A stretch of DNA of 49,042 nt from Burkholderiales bacterium (GTDB taxonomy: Bacteria; Pseudomonadota; Gammaproteobacteria; Burkholderiales; Casimicrobiaceae): contig JAICXH010000007.1 in NCBI GenBank assembly GCA_025981645.1, forward strand, positions 1-49,042, written 5' to 3'. Position 1 is the first letter of the stretch; each line of letters starts with the position of its first letter. Position numbers and translations under genes: made by a program. Below the pieces are notes generated by a model. It was not told where the DNA came from, did no database searches, and was given only the letters and a program-made list of their open reading frames with translations. Positions 20,369-28,718 of the stretch are shown one piece after another.

Positions 20369-21320
20369 GGCCGGTATCGCTGACGACCGCTTCGCCGATC
20401 GAACGCACGCCCGTAAGCCCTGCCTGCAGCGCGATCCGCCACAGACCGTTCGCCGCCGCGTCGTCCGCGGCGATCTCGGTGGGCATTCCTGCGTCGCACA
20501 GGGCGCTCTCGTAGCGATCGGCGAGTGCGTCGTTGGCGATGATCCGCACCGCGCCCGATGCCGCGCCGCGTTCGTGCGCCCAGGCGAGCCCCGCGCGCAC
20601 CTCGCGGCCGATCAGGAGGCCCGACAACCACTCCGCGACGTCGTCAGGGGCGAGCTCGCCGGCGAGCGCGAGCGTGCGCGCGGCGAAGAGGTCGTGCGCG
20701 AGCTCGCCGGGCCCAAGACCGTGTGCGACGCCGCGCGCGAACGGCTCCCCGCTGCTGTCGCCGGGTACGCCGCTCGCGACGCGCCCCAGCATGCTGTGCT
20801 CGAGGAGCAGCGTATACAGCTCGCCGGTCATGAACGTCGCAAAATCGACGACGCGGCCATGATCGACGCGCGCCCACTTGCTGTGCGTGCCGGGGAGCAC
20901 TGCGAGCACGCCGGACTCGCCGAGCGCGACGGCGCCGAGGAGCTGCGTTTCCTCGCCGCGCATCGCATCGGGAACACCGCGCGCATCGACGGTAGCGACG
21001 CCAGGCACGATCGTGAGCTCGCCGACCGGAGTCTCGACGAGGCGATCGGCGAGCGAGGCGAGCGACGCCGGACATTCGACGTAAGGCGCTTCGATCCAGC
21101 CCTGACGACTGCCGATCATCCCGCACGCGAGGCGCGGCGCGCCATCGCCGCGCCACGGTCCGAGCAGTTCGGCGAGCGCAGCGTCGAACGGCCGTCCGCG
21201 CAGCATCCGCAGGCCGAGCGGCACGGCACGCCGCTCGCGGATCGCACCGTCGGCGTCGAGGCGCCAGGCACGTGCCTGCGTCGTGCCCCAATCGATCGCG
21301 ATCAGCGCGCTGGCCGTCAA
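20358..21320 (-). CDS. dgoK: 2-dehydro-3-deoxygalactonokinase
   Basis: Phosphorylates 2-keto-3-deoxygalactonate for the aldolase encoded next. It is 320 aa from the TTG at 21320. Motifs include ALIAIDWGTTQARAWRLD, CGMIGSRQGWIEAPYV, LPGTHSKWARV, and FATFMTGELYTLL. An in-frame ATG at 21404 would overlap moaE by more than 50 bases and adds an unlike, basic N-terminus, so the TTG is preferred. No clear ribosome site is visible for either, so the start is uncertain. Confidence 0.85.
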   Translation of the reverse strand: MTASALIAIDWGTTQARAWRLDADGAIRERRAVPLGLRMLRGRPFDAALAELLGPWRGDGAPRLACGMIGSRQGWIEAPYVECPASLASLADRLVETPVGELTIVPGVATVDARGVPDAMRGEETQLLGAVALGESGVLAVLPGTHSKWARVDHGRVVDFATFMTGELYTLLLEHSMLGRVASGVPGDSSGEPFARGVAHGLGPGELAHDLFAARTLALAGELAPDDVAEWLSGLLIGREVRAGLAWAHERGAASGAVRIIANDALADRYESALCDAGMPTEIAADDAAANGLWRIALQAGLTGVRSIGEAVVSDTGRGS

Positions 21321-21348
21321 GTGGATGACCGCGCGGCGATGTGCAGAG

Positions 21349-21795
21349 CTACCAACGCCCTGCGGCGGCTTCGTCGCTTGCGCGCGCCTCGACCCAGTGT
21401 TCACCCGCCGGCGTGCGCTCCTTCTTCCAGAACGGCGCCTGCGTCTTCAGGAAATCCATCAGATAGCGGCACGCGTCGAAAGCACTGTCGCGATGCGCAC
21501 TCGTCACCGCCACCAGCACGATCTGATCGCCCGGAGCAAGCGCGCCTACGCGGTGAATGACGAGCGCGTCACGGATGTCGAAGCGTGTCTTCGCCGAGGC
21601 GACGAGATCGTCCAGCACCGCCTCGGTCATGCCGGGGTAATGCTCCAGGACCATCCCGTCCACCTGCGCGGCGTCGTTCTCCGCGCGCACCGTACCGACG
21701 AAGCTCGCGACGGCACCGACCCCGCGGTCGCCGGAGCGAAGCCGCGCGATCTCCGCCCCTGCATCGAAATCGGCAAGCTGGACACGCACCGTCAT
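21349..21795 (-). CDS. moaE: molybdopterin synthase catalytic subunit MoaE
   Basis: Large subunit of molybdopterin synthase, which uses the MoaD thiocarboxylate to insert sulfur into precursor Z. It is 148 aa, the normal length. VGAVASFVGTVR, LEHYPGMTEAVL, HRVGALAPGDQIVLVAV and the active-site PFWKKERTPAGEHWVEA are all present. It follows moaD by 11 bases and precedes dgoK by 28, so the sugar acid genes may share its transcript. Confidence 0.95.
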   Translation of the reverse strand: MTVRVQLADFDAGAEIARLRSGDRGVGAVASFVGTVRAENDAAQVDGMVLEHYPGMTEAVLDDLVASAKTRFDIRDALVIHRVGALAPGDQIVLVAVTSAHRDSAFDACRYLMDFLKTQAPFWKKERTPAGEHWVEARASDEAAAGRW

Positions 21796-21806
21796 CGCGC
21801 GACGCC

Positions 21807-22154
21807 TCAGCCTCCGGTCACCGGAGGAAAGAAGGCCACCTCGTCGCCGTCGCCGACCGGCGTTTCGGCGCGCGCGAGGCGCTGGTTGACCGCCACGCGC
21901 ACCGCCCTGCCAGCGGCGAGCTCGTGGGACCATGCTCCGCCGCGTCCGCGCAGCATCGCGACGACGTCGGCGACCGACGGCGCCGCTTCGGTTGCGACGG
22001 CCAGCCCTTCCGAGGTGCAGCCCAGTGCCTCGCGCAGGCGCGCCAGGTAGACGACGCGCACGGTGGTGACGCGAGGGATCGTCGCAAGTGCGCTGTCGGC
22101 AGGATCGTTCATCGGATCGCCAAAGACCGCCGCGGCACGCGAAATCGGCCGCAT
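21807..22154 (-). CDS. moaD: molybdopterin synthase sulfur carrier subunit MoaD
   Basis: Ubiquitin-like sulfur carrier that ends in the required Gly-Gly (FFPPVTGG), where the thiocarboxylate forms. The conserved fold begins at VRVVYLARLREALG, about residue 34 of this longest frame. The start is uncertain: ATG 22154 (115 aa), ATG 22112 (101 aa) or GTG 22061 (84 aa, the usual family length). The first is used because a TAGAAT lies exactly 6 bases upstream of it, which would put the transcript start on the ATG itself. None has a ribosome site. Confidence 0.88.
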   Translation of the reverse strand: MRPISRAAAVFGDPMNDPADSALATIPRVTTVRVVYLARLREALGCTSEGLAVATEAAPSVADVVAMLRGRGGAWSHELAAGRAVRVAVNQRLARAETPVGDGDEVAFFPPVTGG

Positions 22155-22160
22155 GCGCCG

Positions 22161-22166
22161 ATTCTA
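22161..22166 (-). promoter_or_regulatory. candidate -10 box (TAGAAT) for moaD, leaderless layout
   Basis: TAGAAT followed by 6 bases and then ATG at 22154 on the minus strand. Transcription would start at about the A of that ATG. The same spacing occurs before the AsmA gene at 27855. Confidence 0.4.
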
Positions 22167-22181
22167 CCGCCGCCGCGGGTG

Positions 22182-22871
22182 TCAGAAGCGGAATTGGACG
22201 CCGAACTGAACCTGATCCGATTCCGGGAGCGGGCCGGACGGCGCCTCGCCGGAGAAGTGCGGGAAGCGCGCGTATTCGAGGCGCAATCCCAGCGCGGAGG
22301 TGACGTCGTAACGCACTCCGAGACCGTAGTTGACCCCGTCGCGCGTACGCGCGTCGGGCGGCGACGCCAGCGCATAGCTCGCTGCGTTCCCGGCTTGCAG
22401 ATAGCCAAGGCGGCCGTACAGCGCGAATCGTCGCAGGAACGACCACGCCGTGTAGACGTCGGCGTTCCAACTCGTCGCAGGTGCGCCGGTCGGCCCGGCG
22501 AGCGAGAGCCCGACCCCTCCTCCTGGAATGGCCGAGCTCAACGCGTACCGGCGATCGCGGTCGGCCGTCGAAAACGACCCTTCGACGGCAAGATCGTTGT
22601 CGAAACGATAGCCACCGAAGAGCAGCGACCGATGCATCGCGGTGTCCGTCGATACCGGCGCCGTATAGCGGCCCCAGGTCGATGCCTGCCGCCCGAAATC
22701 GACGCCCGCCGTGTCGACGCCGGCGTCCCGAAGCTCGACGCCGCCGTAGAAGCCCGAGTCGTCCTGCTGCGGCGCGGCAAGTCCAGTGGCGGCGGCCAGC
22801 GGCGCAAGCGCCAGCCCAGCCAAGGCTAACAACGCAACCATATGATTCAACGTCGTTTTCACGCAGACCAC
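22182..22871 (-). CDS. outer-membrane beta-barrel protein
   Basis: A 229 aa exported protein with a signal peptide (hydrophobic MVALLALAGLALAPLAAATG). It shows alternating aromatic and polar strands ending in VQFGVQFRF, whose terminal Phe is the usual recognition signal for outer-membrane insertion. Stretches such as SLLFGGYRFDNDLAVEGSFS, RFALYGRLGYLQAG and GVNYGLGVRYDVTSALGLR are typical of the OmpA-like/OprF porin-type 8-stranded barrels. No peptidoglycan-binding domain follows. Function is unknown; its neighbours are cofactor genes and give no hint. Confidence 0.82.
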   Translation of the reverse strand: MVCVKTTLNHMVALLALAGLALAPLAAATGLAAPQQDDSGFYGGVELRDAGVDTAGVDFGRQASTWGRYTAPVSTDTAMHRSLLFGGYRFDNDLAVEGSFSTADRDRRYALSSAIPGGGVGLSLAGPTGAPATSWNADVYTAWSFLRRFALYGRLGYLQAGNAASYALASPPDARTRDGVNYGLGVRYDVTSALGLRLEYARFPHFSGEAPSGPLPESDQVQFGVQFRF

Positions 22872-22988
22872 CGCTCCGTGCCCCGACTCGCCGACGACCC
22901 GCGCCTAACCCCCGATCGCTCGCCGTCCGAAAGCCTATGAAACCGCGCGTGCAGCAAGGTTCACGCTACTCCCGCCGGACCCCGATCG

Positions 22989-23519
22989 TCAATCGTTCTC
23001 CGCGCCGCCGGCCGGTCGAGGCGCTGGCCGGGCGCGCTCGACGACAAACGCGGCGATACCGGACAGGTCGCCGAGCGCGAAGATCGTGAGACCGGGCGCG
23101 CGGATCGTCCGGTCGTCGGTGGCAAGCGCGACGATGTTCGGATCGATCGGGTGGAGCTTGGGCTTGCCGACCGCGGGGCGCCACACTTCGAGCTTCGGGA
23201 TCGGCGCGGACTTGTACCCTTCGACGAGAACGAGATCGCACGGCGACAGGCGCGCGATGCTCGCTTCCAGCGAAGGCTCCGGAGCACCGCGCAACTCGTG
23301 CATCACCGCCCAGCGCACGGCCGAGCTCACCAGCACCTCGGTGCATCCCGCCTCGCGGTGGCGCCACGAGTCCTTGCCCGGCTGGTCGATGTCGAACCGG
23401 TGGTGCGCGTGCTTGACGAGCGAGATCGCGAGGCCTTGTGCGATCAGGACCGGGATCAGCGCCTCGATCAGCGTCGTCTTGCCGCTGCCGGACCAGCCGG
23501 CAAAACCGAACACGCGCAT
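22989..23519 (-). CDS. mobB: molybdopterin-guanine dinucleotide biosynthesis protein MobB
   Basis: GTP-binding adaptor that assists attachment of GMP to molybdopterin. It is 176 aa. The P-loop is GWSGSGKT (residues 8-15). LVKHAHHRFDIDQPGKDSWRH, split over about residues 35-55, and LVLVEGYKSAPIPKLEVWR are characteristic. Translation starts at ATG 23519, 16 bases after the alanine dehydrogenase stop, so the two are probably co-transcribed. Together with moaD and moaE it implies molybdoenzymes encoded elsewhere. Confidence 0.94.
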   Translation of the reverse strand: MRVFGFAGWSGSGKTTLIEALIPVLIAQGLAISLVKHAHHRFDIDQPGKDSWRHREAGCTEVLVSSAVRWAVMHELRGAPEPSLEASIARLSPCDLVLVEGYKSAPIPKLEVWRPAVGKPKLHPIDPNIVALATDDRTIRAPGLTIFALGDLSGIAAFVVERARPAPRPAGGAEND

Positions 23520-23535
23520 CGCTGTCGGCCCGCGC

Positions 23536-24675
23536 TCAGGCCGTGACGGTGCGGTGACGCCAAGGATGAAGGGCCGGTCGCGTCCCCATTGCCGAGGCGA
23601 GTCCGGCATCGACGAGCACGCCGTCCCAGATCGCAACGCCCGCGGCGAGACCCGGATCGGCATCGAGCGCATCTGCGATTCCGTCGGCCGCAAGGCGCGC
23701 GATCCTGGGTAGCGCGGCGGCCGCGTACGCCTGCGTCGCCGTTCGCGGCACACGGGCGGGCATGTTCGGCACCGCGTAGTGAACGATCCCCTCGTCGACG
23801 TACATCGGATCGGAGAGCGTCGTAAGGCGCGAAGTTTCGGCGATCCCGCCGTGATCGATGCAGACGTCGACCAGCGCCGCGCCGCGCCGCATCGATCGCA
23901 GCATCGCGCGCGTGAGCAGCGTCGGCGATGCCTCTCCGGGTTCGAGCACTGCACCGATGACGAGATCCGCAGCTGCAACCGCCTCGGCGAATTCCGTTGC
24001 CGACCGCCCGATGCGGTCGGTTACGACGGGCGTGCGCGAGCGGGCGAGCGCGTGCGCCGTACGCGCGAGCCTGTCGCCACCACGCGACCACAGGTGGACG
24101 TGGCAACCCAGTGCGGCCGCGACGTGCGCGGCCTCGCGACCGACGTTGCCGGCACCGATCACAACGACGCGTGCGGGCGCAACATCGTCGACGCCGGTGA
24201 TCAGCGTGCCGCCGCCTTCGACGGCGTGGCACAGCGCCTCCGCTCCGGCGAGCGGCGCGAGGCGCCCGGCGATCCGCGACATCGGCGCGAGGACGGGCAA
24301 CTCGCCGTGGACGTCGCGCACCGCCTCGGCGGCGATGACATTGACGTGCGCCGCAGCGAGTGCCACGACGAGCTCGGGATCACGGATGAGTTGCGCAAAG
24401 CCGAACACCGTCGTGCCGCGGGCAAGCAGCGCGAGCTCGGAGCGCTGCACTTCCTTGACCTTGACGACGAGGTCGCTGTGCCACGCCGGTTCCGCGTCGG
24501 CGTGCAGCGTCGCCCCGGCATCGGCGTATTCGTCGTCGGCAAAACCGCTCGCGCGTCCTGCATCGTGCTCGACGACGACCTCGTGGCCGGCACGCACCAG
24601 CTCGCGTACGCCGTCGGGCGTCAGCCCGACGCGCCGCTCGCCGTCCTTCGTCTCACGTACCACGCCGATTCGCAT
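23536..24675 (-). CDS. ald: alanine dehydrogenase
   Basis: NAD-dependent interconversion of L-alanine and pyruvate plus ammonia. It is 379 aa. The N-terminal MRIGVVRETKDGERRVGLTP, the Lys in VVKVKEVQRSE, the Rossmann motif VVVIGAGNVGREAAHVAA and the late VHYAVPNMPARVPRTAT are family hallmarks. The last about 15 residues (GTRPALHPWRHRTVTA) are a common type of tail. The ATG at 24675 lies a few bases after GGCGGGTG; a GTG three codons upstream is possible. Confidence 0.9.
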   Translation of the reverse strand: MRIGVVRETKDGERRVGLTPDGVRELVRAGHEVVVEHDAGRASGFADDEYADAGATLHADAEPAWHSDLVVKVKEVQRSELALLARGTTVFGFAQLIRDPELVVALAAAHVNVIAAEAVRDVHGELPVLAPMSRIAGRLAPLAGAEALCHAVEGGGTLITGVDDVAPARVVVIGAGNVGREAAHVAAALGCHVHLWSRGGDRLARTAHALARSRTPVVTDRIGRSATEFAEAVAAADLVIGAVLEPGEASPTLLTRAMLRSMRRGAALVDVCIDHGGIAETSRLTTLSDPMYVDEGIVHYAVPNMPARVPRTATQAYAAAALPRIARLAADGIADALDADPGLAAGVAIWDGVLVDAGLASAMGTRPALHPWRHRTVTA

Positions 24676-24849
24676 TGCATTCACCCGCCTTTCGTCCCCG
24701 CGGTACGCCGGGAGTGCGCAACGCCTCCGCAGACCCGCGTCGATTGTAAACGCCGCCGCGCGCGGGCCGGAGCCCGGTTGCGACCGGCGGCCCGCCGCGT
24801 CGCCGCCGGGGTAGACTGGCCGCGTGGGCGGACCCTGATCGAGAACCCG

Positions 24850-25452
24850 ATGAACAATCCGATCGTCGTGCGCGCAAGTGGTTCCGGCGGTGGGGGCGCG
24901 CGCGATCTCGCCGAAACGCTGGCGTCGATGGTCGCCGACATTCCGCTTCCGCACGCCGGCCGGAGCGATCGCCCGGACGACGCTGGGCGGTCGATTGCCC
25001 GGCGCGCCGCCAAGCAGGCCGCGCTGCTGTCGGGCTCGCTTGCGCTGCCTCCGGGCCCGCTCGGCCTCGTCACGGTCCTGCCCGACCTCTATCTCATCTG
25101 GCGCACGCAGCGCCAGATGGTGTCCGACCTGTTCGGCGTCCATGGACGCGACGGCGAGCTCACCCGCAGCCACATGCTCTATTGCCTGTTCCGGCACGCG
25201 GCGAGCCACGTGCTGCGCGACGTCGCCGTCCGCAGCGGCCAGCGCTTCGTCGTACGGCAGCTTTCGGCGGGTGCCGTCAGTACCGCGCTCGGCGCGATCG
25301 GGGTCAGCGTGTCGCAGCGCATCGCCGGTACCGCGGCCGGGCGCTGGATCCCGCTCGCCGGCGCCGCCGCGGTTGGCGCGTATGCGTACTGGGACACGAT
25401 GCAGGTCGCGGCGACGGCGACGCGCCTTCTCTCGTCGGCTGAACCCGACTGA
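24850..25452 (+). CDS. uncharacterised EcsC-like membrane-associated protein
   Basis: A 200 aa protein with a Gly/Ser-rich N-terminus. Its central part, ALLSGSLALPPGPLGLVTVL followed by PDLYLIWRTQRQMV, and a later small-residue hydrophobic segment (IPLAGAAAVGAYAYWDTMQVA) resemble EcsC-type proteins. The match is by pattern only and the function is unknown. It is divergent from ald and is followed 15 bases later by the SRAP gene, so the two may be co-transcribed. Confidence 0.6.
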   Translation: MNNPIVVRASGSGGGGARDLAETLASMVADIPLPHAGRSDRPDDAGRSIARRAAKQAALLSGSLALPPGPLGLVTVLPDLYLIWRTQRQMVSDLFGVHGRDGELTRSHMLYCLFRHAASHVLRDVAVRSGQRFVVRQLSAGAVSTALGAIGVSVSQRIAGTAAGRWIPLAGAAAVGAYAYWDTMQVAATATRLLSSAEPD

Positions 25453-25467
25453 CCGCAGGCAGCGGCG

Positions 25468-26139
25468 GTGTGCGGGCGCTACGAGCTTTCGAGTCACCCG
25501 GCGGCGATCGCGCTCGCGTTCGGGCTCGCCCATCCACCCGAACTCACCGCTCGCTACAACATCGCGCCGACGCAACGCGTGCCGATCGTCCGGCTCGACA
25601 GCGACGGTCAGCGCGAGCTCGTGCAGGTGAGGTGGGGACTCGTCCCGCGGTGGGCGAAGGATCCGTCGATCGGCGCGCGGCTAATCAACGCGCGCGGCGA
25701 GACCGTTGCGCAGAAGGCCGCATTCCGCGCGGCGTACGCGCGCCACCGCTGCCTGCTTCCGGCGACCGGGTTCTACGAATGGCAGGCGCGACCCGGCGGC
25801 AAGCAGCCGCTGCACATCGGCATGGCGGACGACGCGCCGTTCGGCATGGCGGGTCTGTTCGAGTGCTGGCGCTCCTCGGAGGGCGAGGTGCTCGATACCT
25901 GCACGATCATCACCACCGGCGCGAACGAGACGCTGCGGCCGGTCCACGACCGGATGCCGGTGATCGTTCCGACTGAGAGCCATGCGCGCTGGCTCGACGC
26001 GGCGAATGCCGATGTCGCCGATCTGCTCGCGCCCTGGTCGGGCATGGCGCTGCGGGTCTATCCGGTGTCGACCCGCGTCAACCGCGTGGCCAACGACGAT
26101 GCCGGCGTCCGCGAGCCGATCCAGGGACCGCTGCTGTAG
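25468..26139 (+). CDS. yedK: SOS-response-associated peptidase/abasic-site sensor (SRAP, YedK/HMCES family)
   Basis: Forms a stable thiazolidine link to abasic sites in single-stranded DNA, shielding them during replication. It is 223 aa from a GTG start, so that the catalytic Cys becomes residue 2 (MCGRYELSS) after Met removal. Asn31 (RYNIAPTQ), Glu104 (GFYEWQ) and His160 (RPVHDRMPVI) complete the active site. With the uracil glycosylase 2 kb downstream it adds a base-damage theme, although the two genes are on separate transcripts. Confidence 0.95.
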   Translation: MCGRYELSSHPAAIALAFGLAHPPELTARYNIAPTQRVPIVRLDSDGQRELVQVRWGLVPRWAKDPSIGARLINARGETVAQKAAFRAAYARHRCLLPATGFYEWQARPGGKQPLHIGMADDAPFGMAGLFECWRSSEGEVLDTCTIITTGANETLRPVHDRMPVIVPTESHARWLDAANADVADLLAPWSGMALRVYPVSTRVNRVANDDAGVREPIQGPLL

Positions 26140-26151
26140 CGCGCGGCAGGC

Positions 26152-27855
26152 TCAGCGACCGAACAGCTTGCCGAGCGCCTTGCCAAGATCCCTGGCGACG
26201 GCGCTTCCGCCCTGATCGGTCCCATGCTCTGCGGTGCGCTGCGCCGAGCCCGGCGCGGGCACGTGGTTCGCCCCGCTCATCGCGGTCGCGCACGGGGCGT
26301 CGTCGCCCGATCCGCCGGGCGCGAGGAGCGCGCCCCCGAGTACGGCGAGTCCGCCTCCGGTCGCGGCGAGCGCACCAATGCCTGCGATCGTTTCCGCGGT
26401 GGCGGCCGCGTCGACACCGACCGTCGGATGCGCGAACGGTCCGCGAACGCGCACGAGGCGCGCGATCTTCGACACGTCGACCGAAATTCCGCGCTGCAGA
26501 CGCGGCTGCACCGAGAGGTCGAGCGTGCGATTGCGGAAATCGATGCGCCCACTCGCAAGCACTCCGAGTGCGTTCGTCTCGGCGCCGATCGAGCGGTCGA
26601 CCTGCGCCACGCCGTCGGCGATCGGAAGCCTTACGACCGCGCAGCGCAACTCGGTGGTGCCGCGCGACGCCAGCGTCGGATCGAGGAGGCCGGCGACGCG
26701 CGACAGCGTCGAGCCGCTTCCGCCGGCCGCTCCCGCGAGAGTCGTCGGGCCGGCGACCGCGAGCACGTTGCCCGACATATTCCTCGCCCACTCCTCGGGG
26801 CCGGGGCCGCGCGACGTCAGCTCTGCGGTGACGCGAAGCCGTCCCGAGCGGATGCTGTCGGCAGCACCGGCCGCGCGTGCGATCGCCGGCAGATCGAGGT
26901 CCTGCGCCGAGAGCGCGAGTGCGAGGCGCAGCGGCGCTCCCGGCACCGACGTTAGCTCGACGGTTCCGGTCAGCGTTCCGCCGAAGGTGTGCAGCGGCGC
27001 TAGGCTCAGGCGGGTGACGCCATGGCCCAAATCGTTTGCGACGATCTTGCCGTTCGCGGCGAGCGAGCTCCAGCCGACATCGAGTTCGTCGAAAGTCGTC
27101 GCAGCGCCTGTGCGGGTGAGCTTGCTCTTCACGTGCGTCGGCGTCCCGCCGACGCTTCCGTCGAGCGCAACGGCGTACGGCCAGCGCGCTCCGACCCACG
27201 CCGACAGCGGCCCGAGATCGCCGTTCAGGGCGACCGGAACATCGCCGACCTTGCCGCGGAAATCGACTGCCACCGGCGTGTCGGCATTGGCCGAATGCAG
27301 CGCGAGGTGATCGATGCCGATTGCAGTGACGTTTCCCGTCGTCCCATCGCGATACGACACTTCACCGTCGTCGATCACCACGTTGGAGACGCCGATCGCC
27401 GTTGCAGCGCTGGCGGCGGCAGCCGGGCCTGCGACGGCCCCGGATGCGGCCGCCGTCGATCCGAACTGCCAGTTGCCGCGCCCCGACGCGTCGGTCTCGA
27501 GCGCAATCATCGGGTGCGACAGTGCCACCTCGACGATGTCGAACCTCCGGTGGATCAATGGCAGCAGTGCGAACCTCGCCTCGATGCTGCCCGCGGTGAG
27601 CATCTGCTTCGCCTTTCCCCATGGCGCGTTGGCGACGGCGACGTTGTCGAGCGAGATTGACGGCGTGAGCGAGACGTGAAACCTGATCGGACCCTCGACG
27701 GTCACCGCCCGCCCGGTCATTGCCTGGATGCGTGCGAGCACCGGCGCCATCAGCGTCCGCGGGTCGATCGTCGCAACGGCGATCGCCGCCGCGACGAGAA
27801 CCAGCACGACGAGGGCGCCGGCGGTGCCGAGAATGATCAGGGCGCTCCTCTTCAT
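26152..27855 (-). CDS. AsmA family inner-membrane/periplasmic protein
   Basis: A 567 aa protein with one N-terminal membrane helix (LIILGTAGALVVLVLVAAA) and a long periplasmic body rich in beta structure. GRAVTVEGPIRFHVSLTPSI and LDNVAVANAPWG in the first 90 residues are the AsmA_N signature. The C-terminal part, with GRIDFRNRTLDLSVQPRL and VRGPFAHPTVGVD, is the AsmA C-terminal pattern. Members are implicated in outer-membrane assembly or bridge-like lipid transport. It is convergent with yedK, 12 bases apart. Confidence 0.88.
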   Translation of the reverse strand: MKRSALIILGTAGALVVLVLVAAAIAVATIDPRTLMAPVLARIQAMTGRAVTVEGPIRFHVSLTPSISLDNVAVANAPWGKAKQMLTAGSIEARFALLPLIHRRFDIVEVALSHPMIALETDASGRGNWQFGSTAAASGAVAGPAAAASAATAIGVSNVVIDDGEVSYRDGTTGNVTAIGIDHLALHSANADTPVAVDFRGKVGDVPVALNGDLGPLSAWVGARWPYAVALDGSVGGTPTHVKSKLTRTGAATTFDELDVGWSSLAANGKIVANDLGHGVTRLSLAPLHTFGGTLTGTVELTSVPGAPLRLALALSAQDLDLPAIARAAGAADSIRSGRLRVTAELTSRGPGPEEWARNMSGNVLAVAGPTTLAGAAGGSGSTLSRVAGLLDPTLASRGTTELRCAVVRLPIADGVAQVDRSIGAETNALGVLASGRIDFRNRTLDLSVQPRLQRGISVDVSKIARLVRVRGPFAHPTVGVDAAATAETIAGIGALAATGGGLAVLGGALLAPGGSGDDAPCATAMSGANHVPAPGSAQRTAEHGTDQGGSAVARDLGKALGKLFGR

Positions 27856-27861
27856 CGGACG

Positions 27862-27867
27862 ATTCTA
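27862..27867 (-). promoter_or_regulatory. candidate -10 box (TAGAAT) for the AsmA gene, leaderless layout
   Basis: On the minus strand TAGAAT is followed by exactly 6 bases and the ATG at 27855. Transcription from it would start on the ATG, so the message would be leaderless. No ribosome site or -35 box is visible. Confidence 0.4.
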
Positions 27868-27938
27868 ATCCGGCAGCCCGAACGCTTGGTATCGGCAAGC
27901 GACCACTCGCCGCCGGCGATCGGGCATCATCCGCTGCC

Positions 27939-28718
27939 ATGACCGCGATCGAACGCACCCTTCTCGACGCCGCAAGGACGCTCTCACGCGCCGTCGCGTC
28001 AATCGAATTTCCCGAGCCGGTCGCGCACGTCTACAATCCGCTCGACTACGCGTTCGCCGCATACCAGACCTACGTTCATCGCTACGGAACGTCGCGCAAG
28101 GAGATCGTGCTGGTCGGCATGAACCCGGGTCCGTTCGGCATGGTGCAGACCGGCGTGCCATTCGGCGAAGTCGCCGCCGTGCGCGACTGGATGCGCATCC
28201 GTGCGACGATCGGAAAGCCCGCGTCGGCGCACCCGAAGCGCCCGGTCGAGGGCTTCGCGTGCACGCGCTCCGAGGTGAGCGGACGGAGGCTCTGGGGATG
28301 GGCCGCCGCGCGATTCCGCAGCGCCGATGCGTTTTTCGCCGACTGGTTCGTGCTGAATTACTGCCCGCTCGCGTTCGTCGAGGCTTCGGGGCGCAACCTG
28401 ACGCCCGGCCACCTGCCCGCGACGGCGCAGCGCGAGCTCTACTCCGCGTGCGACATCCATCTCGCGCGCGCGCTCACCGCGCTCGCGCCGGCGTGGGTAA
28501 TCGGCATCGGAGATTTTGCGGCGAAGCGTGTGCGGTCGGTGCTCGAATCGCGCCTCGTCGATCCTGCGCTCGCCGGCACCGTGCGCCGCGGACGGATCCT
28601 GCACCCGAGCCCGGCGAGTCCGATCGCCAATCGTGGCTGGGCCGATGTGGCCGAGCGCGAGCTCGCCGCGCTCGGGGTGCCGCTTCCGGGAACCGCGATC
28701 AGCGCAACGACGCGTTGA
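27939..28718 (+). CDS. SMUG1-type uracil-DNA glycosylase
   Basis: Removes uracil or 5-hydroxymethyluracil from DNA. It is 259 aa. The catalytic water-activating motif is GMNPGPFGM (residues 60-68, Asn62), followed by QTGVPFGE. Downstream come PVEGFACTRSEVSGRRLWGW, FVLNYCPLAFVEASGRNLTP, and the second active-site motif HPSPASP with His222. These are the SMUG1 signatures rather than Ung or family 4. Bacterial SMUG1 is patchily distributed. The 3' end overlaps the convergent korB by 20 bases. Confidence 0.92.
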   Translation: MTAIERTLLDAARTLSRAVASIEFPEPVAHVYNPLDYAFAAYQTYVHRYGTSRKEIVLVGMNPGPFGMVQTGVPFGEVAAVRDWMRIRATIGKPASAHPKRPVEGFACTRSEVSGRRLWGWAAARFRSADAFFADWFVLNYCPLAFVEASGRNLTPGHLPATAQRELYSACDIHLARALTALAPAWVIGIGDFAAKRVRSVLESRLVDPALAGTVRRGRILHPSPASPIANRGWADVAERELAALGVPLPGTAISATTR

